Positions 17,212 through 24,579 of a stretch of 32,839 nt of DNA are shown in pieces. A program made the translations under genes and the position numbers. Position 1 is the first letter of the stretch; each line of letters begins with the position of its first letter. Location: contig NZ_VDGG01000043.1 in assembly GCF_006861775.1 (NCBI RefSeq), forward strand, positions 1 to 32,839, given 5' to 3'. The notes under the pieces were generated by a model. The model was not told the origin of the DNA and ran no database searches. It saw only the letters and a list, made by a program, of their open reading frames with translations. The DNA comes from Psychrobacillus soli (GTDB lineage Bacteria > Bacillota > Bacilli > Bacillales_A > Planococcaceae).

Positions 17212-17857
17212 TGAAATAGTAAAAGAGGTATTGGATAGATTACAACAAAGTGAGAGGTTAAAAAGTAGTTCTCCAGTTTTAGTAGTTCATCCACATACAA
17301 CAGCTTCCAATTCGAGTGTCAAGGAACTGGAGAGATACTTCAGTTTGATGGAAATAAATTGTAATTCGCCGCAATCACTTAAAATCTCAAATGATGTAAA
17401 ATGGGCAATTATGCTAGAAGCAGACCAAAGTTTGATTGTTAAAGGAGCACTTTGTTTAACAGATTGTGCTCCTAGCAAATTGCTTGCACAACTTATTATG
17501 CAAAACATGCCAATATTTATCGTTCCAGAAGAAGAAGCTAAATTATTTCTGGAAGAGCAAGACATGAAGTCCCGATTTGTAAATAACAATTATTTCAGGC
17601 AACTAATGAAATATAAAGAAAAATTATCTGAATACGGGGTAGCGATATGTACAATTCAGGAAGTATTAAAACAGAAAATACAAGTAATACAATATGATCA
17701 AGCAAATAGTTATTCAAAAAAGCTTATTACTGAATCTGTAATTGAAAACTGGGAAAAAAGAGATATTCATATATTAAGTAACACAATTGTCACTCCTCTA
17801 GCAAGGGACTTAGCAAAGCAAAAAGGCATTGAAATTAAAGTAGAGGAGGAGAGCTAA
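17192..17857 (+). CDS. BMC-associated protein with EP and EutQ-like C-terminus
   Basis: A 221-aa protein that I cannot assign to a characterised enzyme. The N-terminal MNGLLIDEIVKEVLDRLQQ resembles an encapsulation peptide. The middle is an alpha/beta domain with VLVVHPHTT near residue 30 and a segment around residues 70-125 rich in branched residues, somewhat like the flavoprotein-like proteins of other BMC loci. The last ~45 residues, LITESVIENWEKRD then NTIVTPLARDLAKQKGI, recall the N-terminal element of EutQ. It overlaps pduL by 20 nt and ends 1 nt before the BMC-P gene. Its role is unknown; cargo or assembly factor is likely. Confidence 0.8.
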   Translation: MNGLLIDEIVKEVLDRLQQSERLKSSSPVLVVHPHTTASNSSVKELERYFSLMEINCNSPQSLKISNDVKWAIMLEADQSLIVKGALCLTDCAPSKLLAQLIMQNMPIFIVPEEEAKLFLEEQDMKSRFVNNNYFRQLMKYKEKLSEYGVAICTIQEVLKQKIQVIQYDQANSYSKKLITESVIENWEKRDIHILSNTIVTPLARDLAKQKGIEIKVEEES

Positions 17858-17858
17858 T

Positions 17859-18131
17859 ATGATTCTGGGAAAAGTAGTAGGAAATACATGGGCCACAAGA
17901 AAAGAAGATGGATTGAATGGATTGAAGTTTTTAATCGTTCAACCTATAAATATAAATGGTAAACGTGATGAAGCAAAATCTATCATAGCTGTCGATCGAA
18001 TTGGGGCTGGGGTGAATGACATAGTGCTTATAACGCAAGGCTCTCCCGCTTCTATTATTGGGGAAAGAAAAGTGCCGATTGATGCCGTCATTATAGGAAT
18101 TATCGACGAAAAAGTAGAAAGTGGTGAGTGA
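17859..18131 (+). CDS. BMC-P (EutN/CcmL) pentameric vertex protein
   Basis: Shell protein of 90 aa that forms pentamers capping the vertices of the compartment. Family features are the opening GKVVGNTWATRKEDGLNG, AVDRIGAGVNDIVLITQGSPAS near residues 43-65 and the ending PIDAVIIGIID. It is the only BMC-P gene seen here. The ribosome binding site GAGGAGGAG lies within the end of the upstream gene. The stop TGA is 1 nt before the start of the second BMC-H gene. Confidence 0.95.
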   Translation: MILGKVVGNTWATRKEDGLNGLKFLIVQPININGKRDEAKSIIAVDRIGAGVNDIVLITQGSPASIIGERKVPIDAVIIGIIDEKVESGE

Positions 18132-18132
18132 A

Positions 18133-18567
18133 ATGAATGAATCCATAGGATTGGTGGAGACCATAGGATTGGCAATCTCTATCTATATCGCTGACGCAAT
18201 GCTAAAAGCATCCAATGTGCATCTCGTAAATCAGACAACAGTCGATGTAGCCCTTGTAACCGTTGTTGTAAGAGGTGATGTAAGCTCTGTTCAGGCTGCG
18301 GTAGAAATAGGGGAAGAAATAGCGAAACGTGCAAACTCATTTGTTTCATCGAAAGTTATTGCGAATCCTGATACCTCTACAGCAAAGTTAGCTTCCGAAA
18401 TAACAAAATCAAATACTGTAGGAACCCATATACTTTCGCAAAATATAAAGCAAACGTCGTCTAGCAAGGAAAAAAATACGCAGACGCCCTTGGCAAATCC
18501 AAAATTAGTAGAATCTATAGATGAAAAATTGGATAGTCCTCCTATTCATATTAATAAGTCGGAATAA
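18133..18567 (+). CDS. BMC-H shell protein 2 with altered pore and tail
   Basis: Divergent single-domain BMC shell protein, 144 aa from the ATG at 18133; a GTG at 18121 in frame overlaps the previous gene and lacks a site of its own. The BMC domain covers residues 1-75 (SIGLVETIGLAI, MLKASNV, VVVRGDVSSVQAAVEIG). Where BMC-H1 has the pore loop VGGG, this protein has VDVA (residues 37-40), which would place an acidic side chain near the pore. A ~70-residue Ser/Thr/Lys-rich, probably disordered tail follows. It may make a pore of different selectivity or bind cargo. Confidence 0.9.
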   Translation: MNESIGLVETIGLAISIYIADAMLKASNVHLVNQTTVDVALVTVVVRGDVSSVQAAVEIGEEIAKRANSFVSSKVIANPDTSTAKLASEITKSNTVGTHILSQNIKQTSSSKEKNTQTPLANPKLVESIDEKLDSPPIHINKSE

Positions 18568-18584
18568 TGAAAGGAGTCATTTAG

Positions 18585-19520
18585 ATGATATTTAAGAGAA
18601 ATAAGATTGGCATTGTTGGAGCTGGAAATACTGGTACAATGATTGCTTTAATGCTTGCACAAAAAGAACTTGGAGATATTGTACTAATTGATAGACCTGA
18701 ATTAGAACAACCGGTAAAAGGAAAAGCATTAGACTTATTGGAGTCAATGCCTATTCAAAAAAAAGATGTCCGAATTCTAGGTACAAGTGATTATCAAGAA
18801 CTTACAGATGCTAGTATTATAATCATCACTGCAGGGATGCCGAGAAAACCTGGTATGAGTAGGGATGACTTAATAAATACAAATTCTGAAATAATGCAAA
18901 AAGTCTCCAAAGAAATAAAAAGGTATGCACCCAATTGCTATGTAATTGTATTGAGCAATCCGGTGGATGTAATGACGTATACTTGCTTAAAAACAACTGG
19001 ATTCCCCAAAAAACGAGTTATCGGCCAATCAGGAGTTTTAGATACAGCGCGATTTAATACTTTTATAGCAGAGGCTCTTAATATCTCGGTAGAAGATTTA
19101 ACTAGCTTTGTTCTTGGCGGTCATGGTGACACGATGGTTCCCATGTTGCGATTCTCATTTGTTGGTGGAATTCCACTAGAGCGAATTATGCCCATTGAAC
19201 AAATTGAGGAGATAGTAGAAAGAACTAGAAATGGCGGAGCTGAAATCGTTCACTTATTAGGTAATGGTAGTGCTTATATTGCTCCAGCTGCAGCGGTTGT
19301 TCAGATGACTGAAACAATTTTAAAGGATAAAAGAAAAATAATTCCAGTTGTTGCGTATTTAGAAGGAGAGTATGGTTACAACGATATTTGTTTAGGTATC
19401 CCATGTGTACTTGGCGGATCAGGTGTAGAGGCGATCATCGAAATTAAACTTACAGATTCAGAAAAAAAGATGCTTGATCGTTCCGCACAATCAGTTCAGG
19501 AAACGATGAATCTACTATAA
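18585..19520 (+). CDS. mdh: NAD-dependent malate dehydrogenase
   Basis: 311-aa member of the LDH/MDH family, close to the Bacillus malate dehydrogenase. It shows GIVGAGNTG (9-17), the NAD-selecting Asp36, Arg87 of [11 protein letters not shown] where lactate dehydrogenases carry Gln, Asp153 and catalytic His180 in GGHGD. Malate rather than lactate is therefore expected. No encapsulation peptide is visible. It is the last gene of the BMC run, 17 nt after the shell gene with AAGGAG before the start, and is followed by a terminator. In Bacillus, mdh usually accompanies citZ and icd, so this is probably an extra copy. It may reoxidise NADH made by the aldehyde dehydrogenase or serve propionyl-CoA use. 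Confidence 0.9.
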   Translation: MIFKRNKIGIVGAGNTGTMIALMLAQKELGDIVLIDRPELEQPVKGKALDLLESMPIQKKDVRILGTSDYQELTDASIIIITAGMPRKPGMSRDDLINTNSEIMQKVSKEIKRYAPNCYVIVLSNPVDVMTYTCLKTTGFPKKRVIGQSGVLDTARFNTFIAEALNISVEDLTSFVLGGHGDTMVPMLRFSFVGGIPLERIMPIEQIEEIVERTRNGGAEIVHLLGNGSAYIAPAAAVVQMTETILKDKRKIIPVVAYLEGEYGYNDICLGIPCVLGGSGVEAIIEIKLTDSEKKMLDRSAQSVQETMNLL

Positions 19521-19527
19521 ATTACTT

Positions 19528-19573
19528 AAAAAGAAGGAACGATATCTAAGGATAATCTGTTTCTTTTTTTTTT
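19528..19573 (+). terminator. Probable terminator of the BMC operon
   Basis: AAAAAGAAGGAAC at 19528-19540 pairs imperfectly with the TGTTTCTTTTT region from 19559, with a small palindromic core between and a run of ten or more T residues. Confidence 0.65.
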
Positions 19574-19598
19574 GAGTATTTCTCCTGGAAATCTCTTA

Positions 19599-19679
19599 TT
19601 GTATTTTCTAAAAGAACAACATATAATAGAAAAAATTAAACATTACCAATACAACGTTATACAACAAGAAGTGTTCTTT
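19599..19679 (+). promoter_or_regulatory. Promoter and inverted repeat before tdh
   Basis: TTGTAT (19599-19604) and TATAAT (19622-19627) are 17 bp apart, a good sigma-A promoter. AAAGAACA (19611-19618, inside the spacer) and TGTTCTTT (19672-19679, in the leader) are perfect inverted repeats that could be a two-site operator or a leader stem. It indicates that tdh is transcribed separately from the BMC operon. Confidence 0.65.
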
Positions 19680-19716
19680 CCAAAAATACAATTGTTTTCG
19701 AGAGGGAGTAGACAGC

Positions 19717-20676
19717 ATGAAAAAAATTATGATCACCGGAGCTTTAGGGCAAATTGGTTCTGAACTTATTACAAAACTACGCAAAGAATATGGTGCAGAA
19801 AATGTACTTGCAACAGATATAAGACGGATTTCGTCAGAAGCAACGAAAAGCGGCCCTTTTGAAGTATTGGATGTAACAGACGGGGAAAAGATGCATCAAA
19901 TCGCCAAAAACTTTGGAGCAGATACGATGATGCATATGGCGGCACTTTTATCGGCAACTGCGGAAGCAAAACCACTATTTGCTTGGAACTTGAACATGGG
20001 TGGACTTATGAACGCACTAGAAACTGCTCGTGACTTAAACATGCAATTTTTCACACCAAGCTCAATTGGAGCATTTGGGCCATCTACTCCTAAACAAAAT
20101 ACTCCCCAAGATACACTTCAACGTCCGACTACGATGTATGGTGTGAACAAAGTAGCAGGAGAGCTTCTTTGTGATTATTACTTCCACAAATTCGGCTTAG
20201 ATACGCGTGGTGTACGTTTCCCGGGATTGATTTCAAATGAGACATTACCTGGTGGGGGAACGACCGATTATGCGGTAGATATTTATTACAAAGCGTTAGC
20301 AGAAGGGAAGTACACATCCTATATCGCAGAAGGAACATATATGGATATGATGTATATGCCAGATGCCCTTCAAGCAATTGTGGACTTAATGGAAGCAGAT
20401 GCTTCGAAACTAATTCACCGAAATGCATTTAATGTAACCGCGATGAGCTTTGAGCCAGAGCAAATTGCTGCTTCTATTAAAAAAGTGATGCCAACATTTA
20501 CAATGGATTACGATGTGGATCCTGTTCGCCAAGCAATTGCGAATAGCTGGCCAGATGCGATTGATGCTACTGCTGCCAAAAATGAGTGGGGCTTTACTTA
20601 TAAATATGATCTAGATGCAATGACGAAAGATATGCTAGAAAAACTAGCAACAAAAAAAACAGCAGACACCTTTTAA
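19717..20676 (+). CDS. tdh: L-threonine 3-dehydrogenase, SDR type
   Basis: Extended short-chain dehydrogenase (UDP-galactose epimerase fold) of 319 aa, oxidising L-threonine to 2-amino-3-ketobutyrate with NAD. It shows TGALGQIG (7-14), AALLSATAE near residue 75, [10 protein letters not shown] (113-122) and the Y141-xxx-K145 pair. The [19 protein letters not shown] and MMYMPDAL segments mark the threonine dehydrogenase group rather than sugar epimerases. The ribosome binding site is GAGGGAG. The natural partner kbl lies at 3799 on the same strand, beyond the BMC block. The product loses CO2 readily to give aminoacetone, a possible feed for that pathway. Confidence 0.9.
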   Translation: MKKIMITGALGQIGSELITKLRKEYGAENVLATDIRRISSEATKSGPFEVLDVTDGEKMHQIAKNFGADTMMHMAALLSATAEAKPLFAWNLNMGGLMNALETARDLNMQFFTPSSIGAFGPSTPKQNTPQDTLQRPTTMYGVNKVAGELLCDYYFHKFGLDTRGVRFPGLISNETLPGGGTTDYAVDIYYKALAEGKYTSYIAEGTYMDMMYMPDALQAIVDLMEADASKLIHRNAFNVTAMSFEPEQIAASIKKVMPTFTMDYDVDPVRQAIANSWPDAIDATAAKNEWGFTYKYDLDAMTKDMLEKLATKKTADTF

Positions 20677-20692
20677 AGGGTTCGCTGTTTTT
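20654..20692. terminator. Bidirectional terminator
   Basis: AAAAACAGC pairs with GCTGTTTTT around a loop that contains further ACC/GGT pairing. It has T runs on both strands and serves the convergent tdh and YjiH-family genes. Confidence 0.85.
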
Positions 20693-20699
20693 GATTTTA

Positions 20700-22061
20700 T
20701 TAGAATAATATATGTGCAACCGCCGCAATGATTGGAAATGAAATAAGTGTACGTAGTAAGAAAATGACCACTAAATCTTTAAAGTTGACCGGAATCTTCG
20801 AACCTAATAACAATCCACCGACTTCTGACATATAAATTAGCTGCGTTACAGACATCGTCGCGATAAAGAATCGAGTCATTTCCGAGTCAATAGATCCACC
20901 TAAAATAGAAGGTAAGAACATATCGGCAAATCCAACAACAATTGTTTGAGCTGCCGCTGCCGCCTCTGGAATACCAAATAGCATTAATAATGGTTCAAAT
21001 GGTTTTCCGAGTATAGCAAAGATTGATGTATACTCTGCAAGCATTAAAGCAATTGTTCCAAATGCAAGTACAACGGGAGCTACACCAATGTACATATCAA
21101 TTACATTTTTAAGACCATCTGAGAAAAACTTACCAATTGAACGGTTTCTGTCTGCTGTTTTTAATGCTTTCTCCAGTCCATGAGTTAGTGCATTATAGTT
21201 TGCTGGGAACTTTTCAGCGTCCAAGTCTAACGGACGACCGTCGATATGGTTCTCTTCCTTACCAGCTAGTGGATAAATTCTTGGCATAACAAATGCTAAA
21301 ATGATTCCACAAAGTAGTACAGTTAAATAATAGGGAATAAAGTAATTTGCGAGTCTAACTTCTTCAATTACCACAATACAAAAAGTAATAGACACAACGG
21401 AAAAAGTAGAACCAATAATCGCCGCTTCTTTTTTCGTATAGTAGCCTTCCTCGTATTGTCTAGCAGTAAGTAAAACCCCGATAGTTCCATCACCAACCCA
21501 GGAAGTTAGCGCGTCCACCGCAGAACGTCCAGGAAGTTTGAATAAGGGACGCATAATTTTCACCATCATTGTCCCAAAAAATTCGAGTAAACCAAAGTTC
21601 AATAGTAGGGGTAATAATAAACCTGCAAATAAGAAAATCGTAAATAAGAACGACACTAATCCATCTGGGCTTAGTAATAATCCACCTGTATTTTCACTCC
21701 AAATTGCTTCAGGTCCAAGTTGGAAAATGATTAATACCGCAAAAATAGCGCCAACAACACGAGTGACTGTCCAAAATATCGATACTTTAAATAAATTGTT
21801 CATAAACGTATTTTTTTGCGGGATAAACAGAAACACAACTGAACCTAATGCAGCAATAAACATTGTTGCAAGAGCAATCCACTGTACGATTGGTTCTAGT
21901 ACGCCAGAGAGTAAGCTGCCGAACAACGCAATTGGAATTTTAAAACCTTCCGAAGTAGGAAGGGGTATCATAAACAGGATAATTCCTGCAATCGAAGGAA
22001 GCAGAAACAAAATCCATGTAGATAAAGAGAACTTCTTCAAAGGTATTGACCAACTTTCCAT
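20700..22061 (-). CDS. yjiH: YjiH-family membrane protein (nucleoside-gate domain)
   Basis: Integral membrane protein of 453 aa with about ten hydrophobic segments, of the YjiH family that carries the Gate domain found in nucleoside transporters and spore maturation proteins. Two Gate-like segments are visible: one around GRSAVDALTSWVGDGTIGVLLTA (near residues 178-200) and one around VVGFADMFLPSILGG (near residues 372-386). No substrate is established. No clear ribosome binding site precedes the ATG at 22061, so the start is the least certain part. Confidence 0.78.
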   Translation of the reverse strand: MESWSIPLKKFSLSTWILFLLPSIAGIILFMIPLPTSEGFKIPIALFGSLLSGVLEPIVQWIALATMFIAALGSVVFLFIPQKNTFMNNLFKVSIFWTVTRVVGAIFAVLIIFQLGPEAIWSENTGGLLLSPDGLVSFLFTIFLFAGLLLPLLLNFGLLEFFGTMMVKIMRPLFKLPGRSAVDALTSWVGDGTIGVLLTARQYEEGYYTKKEAAIIGSTFSVVSITFCIVVIEEVRLANYFIPYYLTVLLCGIILAFVMPRIYPLAGKEENHIDGRPLDLDAEKFPANYNALTHGLEKALKTADRNRSIGKFFSDGLKNVIDMYIGVAPVVLAFGTIALMLAEYTSIFAILGKPFEPLLMLFGIPEAAAAAQTIVVGFADMFLPSILGGSIDSEMTRFFIATMSVTQLIYMSEVGGLLLGSKIPVNFKDLVVIFLLRTLISFPIIAAVAHILF

Positions 22062-22146
22062 AAATGAATATTTATACGTATTTTAAAATCATTACACATA
22101 TTAATTCATTTGCATAGATAAGTCTATACGATTGTGGGAAGTTCTA

Positions 22147-22833
22147 TTATTCGAAATCTTTGTTGAAATCGTACGTGTAGAAGCGTTCATAATGTAGCCA
22201 GTTTTCTGCTTCCGGCTCTCCATCTGCTAAGCGTTTATCCATTTCTTCTAGCATCCATGCAGTTTGTGAAATATGTGCACGCATCGCACCCATTTTTTCT
22301 TCTCTAGATTCTTTAATGTTATGCACAATATCTGGTTCGCCTAAAACTTTTTTTGAATCGTTCGAAAAAGCAAGTGCATAAATAGTAGGACGGGCCTCTT
22401 CTGGCATACGTCGAATTGCGCGAATCATTGCACGTCCAGTCGCATCATGGTCAGGATGCACAGCGTAGTTTGGGTAGAACGTAATAACTAATGATGGATT
22501 CGTATCCGCGATTAAATTCTCCATCATTTCTACCATTTTTTCATCATCTTCAAATTCTACTGTTTTATCACGAAGTCCCATCATTCGAAGATCGGTCACG
22601 CCCATTGCTTTTGCAGATGCTAGTAGCTCTTCTTTCCGAATTTGTGGTAATGTTTCGCGTGTGGCAAAAGGAGGATTTCCTAGATTACGTCCCATTTCTC
22701 CTAAAGTTAGACACGCATATGTAACTGGAATCCCTTGCTTTACGTAAGTCGCGATTGTACCGGAAACGCCGAAAGCTTCGTCATCTGGGTGAGGGAATAC
22801 AACAAGTACATGTCGTTCCATTGGTAAAGTCAT
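22147..22833 (-). CDS. bshB2: Bacillithiol biosynthesis deacetylase BshB2
   Basis: Zn-dependent LmbE-like deacetylase, 228 aa, which removes the acetyl group from GlcNAc-malate during bacillithiol synthesis. Metal-binding motif PHPDDEAFG lies near residue 14, and YAVHPDHDATG near residue 122 supplies the remaining ligand and catalytic region. The pattern and the adjacent yojF gene mark it as BshB2 (YojG) rather than BshB1. The start at 22833 has AAGGAGG eight bases before it; a second ATG four codons on has none. It lies 13 nt after yojF, an operon as in B. subtilis. Confidence 0.93.
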   Translation of the reverse strand: MTLPMERHVLVVFPHPDDEAFGVSGTIATYVKQGIPVTYACLTLGEMGRNLGNPPFATRETLPQIRKEELLASAKAMGVTDLRMMGLRDKTVEFEDDEKMVEMMENLIADTNPSLVITFYPNYAVHPDHDATGRAMIRAIRRMPEEARPTIYALAFSNDSKKVLGEPDIVHNIKESREEKMGAMRAHISQTAWMLEEMDKRLADGEPEAENWLHYERFYTYDFNKDFE

Positions 22834-22846
22834 TTGTTCGTCCTCC

Positions 22847-23197
22847 TTAATAAGTGAATGGTGTTTTACTAATTTGTAATGCTACTGCAAGCTTTCCACT
22901 TTGATCGTGTCCTGCCATTAATAAACGATCATGTTCATCTAATTCGAAATGGGTAATGCCTTGTGCGTACACCCAACCATGCGGTAATTTAAGCCCCACA
23001 CGATGTGGTGATTCTCCCGCTACTTTTCCAAGTTCATAACGAAGCATGACATTGCGGATAAAAGCTCCTGCATTGAATACTTTTTCATCAAAATGAGATG
23101 CATATGCGCCATTCGTCGTTTCTAGATGTATATATACATCTTCGTTTGCAAATTTATTCAAAAGTACTTGTAATTGCTCTACATTAACAAGTTCCAT
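22847..23197 (-). CDS. yojF: YojF (DUF1806) protein
   Basis: Small cytoplasmic protein of 116 aa from the YojF/DUF1806 family, typically encoded just before bshB2. It shows HLETTNGAYASHFD near residue 24 and a run of beta-rich sequence with KLPHGWVYAQGITHFELDE near residue 70. Biochemical role unknown; the constant pairing with bshB2 suggests a supporting part in bacillithiol metabolism. The start is ATG after TAGGAGG. Confidence 0.88.
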   Translation of the reverse strand: MELVNVEQLQVLLNKFANEDVYIHLETTNGAYASHFDEKVFNAGAFIRNVMLRYELGKVAGESPHRVGLKLPHGWVYAQGITHFELDEHDRLLMAGHDQSGKLAVALQISKTPFTY

Positions 23198-23272
23198 CTA
23201 TATATAGCCTCCTAACATACTGTCTTTTATAAGTATAATGAAAATAAGTTTTGGAAGCGAATGATTGAGATG

Positions 23273-23306
23273 AAAAAACTCGTAAAGTCGATGTGACTTT
23301 ACGAGT
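23273..23306 (-). terminator. Terminator of pdxK
   Basis: A perfect 12-bp stem (ACTCGTAAAGTC at 23278-23289 with 23295-23306) is followed on the minus strand by a T run at 23277-23273. It lies just after the pdxK stop. Confidence 0.88.
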
Positions 23307-23316
23307 AGCATGTTTC

Positions 23317-24150
23317 TTATACAGTAGTTGTAGTTACTTCTGGTGCACCGAATTTACCTTTTGCTCCGTGAAGAACTGGTCCTACATATTGGTTTAGTTT
23401 CCAACCATGCGCGATCGCAGCTGAAACGAATTCTTTTGCTTCGAAAACCGCATCTGCAACTGTTAGCCCATTTGCTAAGTTAGCAGTAACCGCAGCAGCA
23501 AATGTACAGCCAGCCCCGTGGTTATACGTAGTATCTGTTTTTTCTGTTTCTAATAGTGTGTGCGTTTGTCCATCATAGAAAAGATCTACCGCTTTTTCAT
23601 GCGCTAATTGCTTACCGCCTTTGATCACGACATTTTTTGCCCCAAGTGCATGGATTTTCTCAGCAGCAGCTTTCATATCGTCAATCGTTTTAAGTAGCCC
23701 TAAACCTGAAAGTTGTCCAGCTTCGAAAAGGTTCGGCGTAACGACTAAAGCGCGTGGAAGTAAATGCGTGATCATTGCATCTACTGTGCCTGGATTTAAC
23801 ACTTCATCTTCGCCTTTACAAACCATTACAGGGTCGATTACGACGCTAGTTGTACCAGACGCTTCAATTATATTTCCCGCTGTTTCGATAATTTCTTCGG
23901 TACTTAACATACCTGTTTTAATCGCATCGACATTTGTCGATAAAGCCGTTTTAGCTTGTCGTTTAATCTCTTCTACTGGAAGAGAAAATACGCCGTGGCT
24001 CCATCCATTGTCGGGATCCATTGTAGCAACAACCGTTAATACGTTCATACCATATGTACCATGCTCTTGGAATGTTTTTAAATCTGCTTGTATACCAGCT
24101 CCGCCTGAAGTGTCAGAGCCTGCAATTGTTAGTGTTTTTTTTATCGACAT
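23317..24150 (-). CDS. pdxK: Pyridoxine/HMP kinase PdxK (ThiD2 type)
   Basis: Ribokinase-fold kinase of 277 aa, phosphorylating pyridoxal/pyridoxine and possibly hydroxymethylpyrimidine. It matches B. subtilis PdxK (a ThiD paralogue) throughout: AGSDTSGGAGIQADLKTFQE near residue 11, VIDPVMVCKGEDEVL near residue 103, VTPNLFEAGQLSG near residue 137 and the catalytic HGAGCTFAAA near residue 211. The start is ATG with AGGGG at proper spacing. PLP supply is relevant to kbl and the phospho-lyase-like enzyme, though there is no operon link. Confidence 0.9.
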   Translation of the reverse strand: MSIKKTLTIAGSDTSGGAGIQADLKTFQEHGTYGMNVLTVVATMDPDNGWSHGVFSLPVEEIKRQAKTALSTNVDAIKTGMLSTEEIIETAGNIIEASGTTSVVIDPVMVCKGEDEVLNPGTVDAMITHLLPRALVVTPNLFEAGQLSGLGLLKTIDDMKAAAEKIHALGAKNVVIKGGKQLAHEKAVDLFYDGQTHTLLETEKTDTTYNHGAGCTFAAAVTANLANGLTVADAVFEAKEFVSAAIAHGWKLNQYVGPVLHGAKGKFGAPEVTTTTV

Positions 24151-24217
24151 TTTAGCGTTTCCCCTTTTGTAAAAAGTTAATATTTTTTATTATATCAGAC
24201 AATAGTCGAAACTTACA

Positions 24218-24475
24218 TTAAGGAAGTTTAGGTGCAGTTAATAATTTCATCACAATGAAAATGAAAAAAGCAGCGACGATGAAAGTGACGACTGAACCGA
24301 ATATAATATCATTTATAAATAAGGAGATTGCTAAAAATAAAAGAAAGCCAATAAATAAAAGCATGCCCAAAGTAAAACAGCCGAGTCCAAAGTTTTTAGC
24401 CTTATTGGAAACTTCATTTGTACTAGCAGCTTGTTCAATTTTTCTTAGTTTCTCTCGATATTGTAAATCAGCCAT
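24218..24475 (-). CDS. Small two-helix membrane protein
   Basis: Unrecognised 85-aa protein. A charged N-terminus of ~30 residues (QYREKLRKIEQAA) is followed by two hydrophobic segments, near residues 32-52 and 55-77, that would place both ends in the cytoplasm. The second ATG (24475) is chosen because GGGGG lies eight bases before it; the ATG at 24481 is too near. It is divergent from the DUF4230 gene. Confidence 0.7.
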   Translation of the reverse strand: MADLQYREKLRKIEQAASTNEVSNKAKNFGLGCFTLGMLLFIGFLLFLAISLFINDIIFGSVVTFIVAAFFIFIVMKLLTAPKLP

Positions 24476-24579
24476 ACACATAACCCCCTTTTTTTAGCTT
24501 AACAGATAGCGAATAGTTGTGAAACCGACAAATTTTTTGTACTGTTAACGTAGTAGATTAAGAGGAAAAGAGGGATGAT

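Noticed and set aside
18585-19520. Reading the last BMC-operon gene as lactate dehydrogenase
   Set aside because: Arg87 in [11 protein letters not shown] stands where lactate dehydrogenases have Gln, and the whole sequence is closest to Bacillus malate dehydrogenase.
4990-19716. A mobile element or prophage carrying the BMC block
   Set aside because: No integrase, transposase, tRNA-linked attachment site or direct flanking repeat was seen at the borders. Insertion between kbl and tdh remains an inference from gene order.
19717-20676. UDP-glucose 4-epimerase
   Set aside because: The fold is the same, but the shorter length and the segments around residues 168-186 and 211-218 match SDR-type threonine dehydrogenase, and kbl is in the same window.
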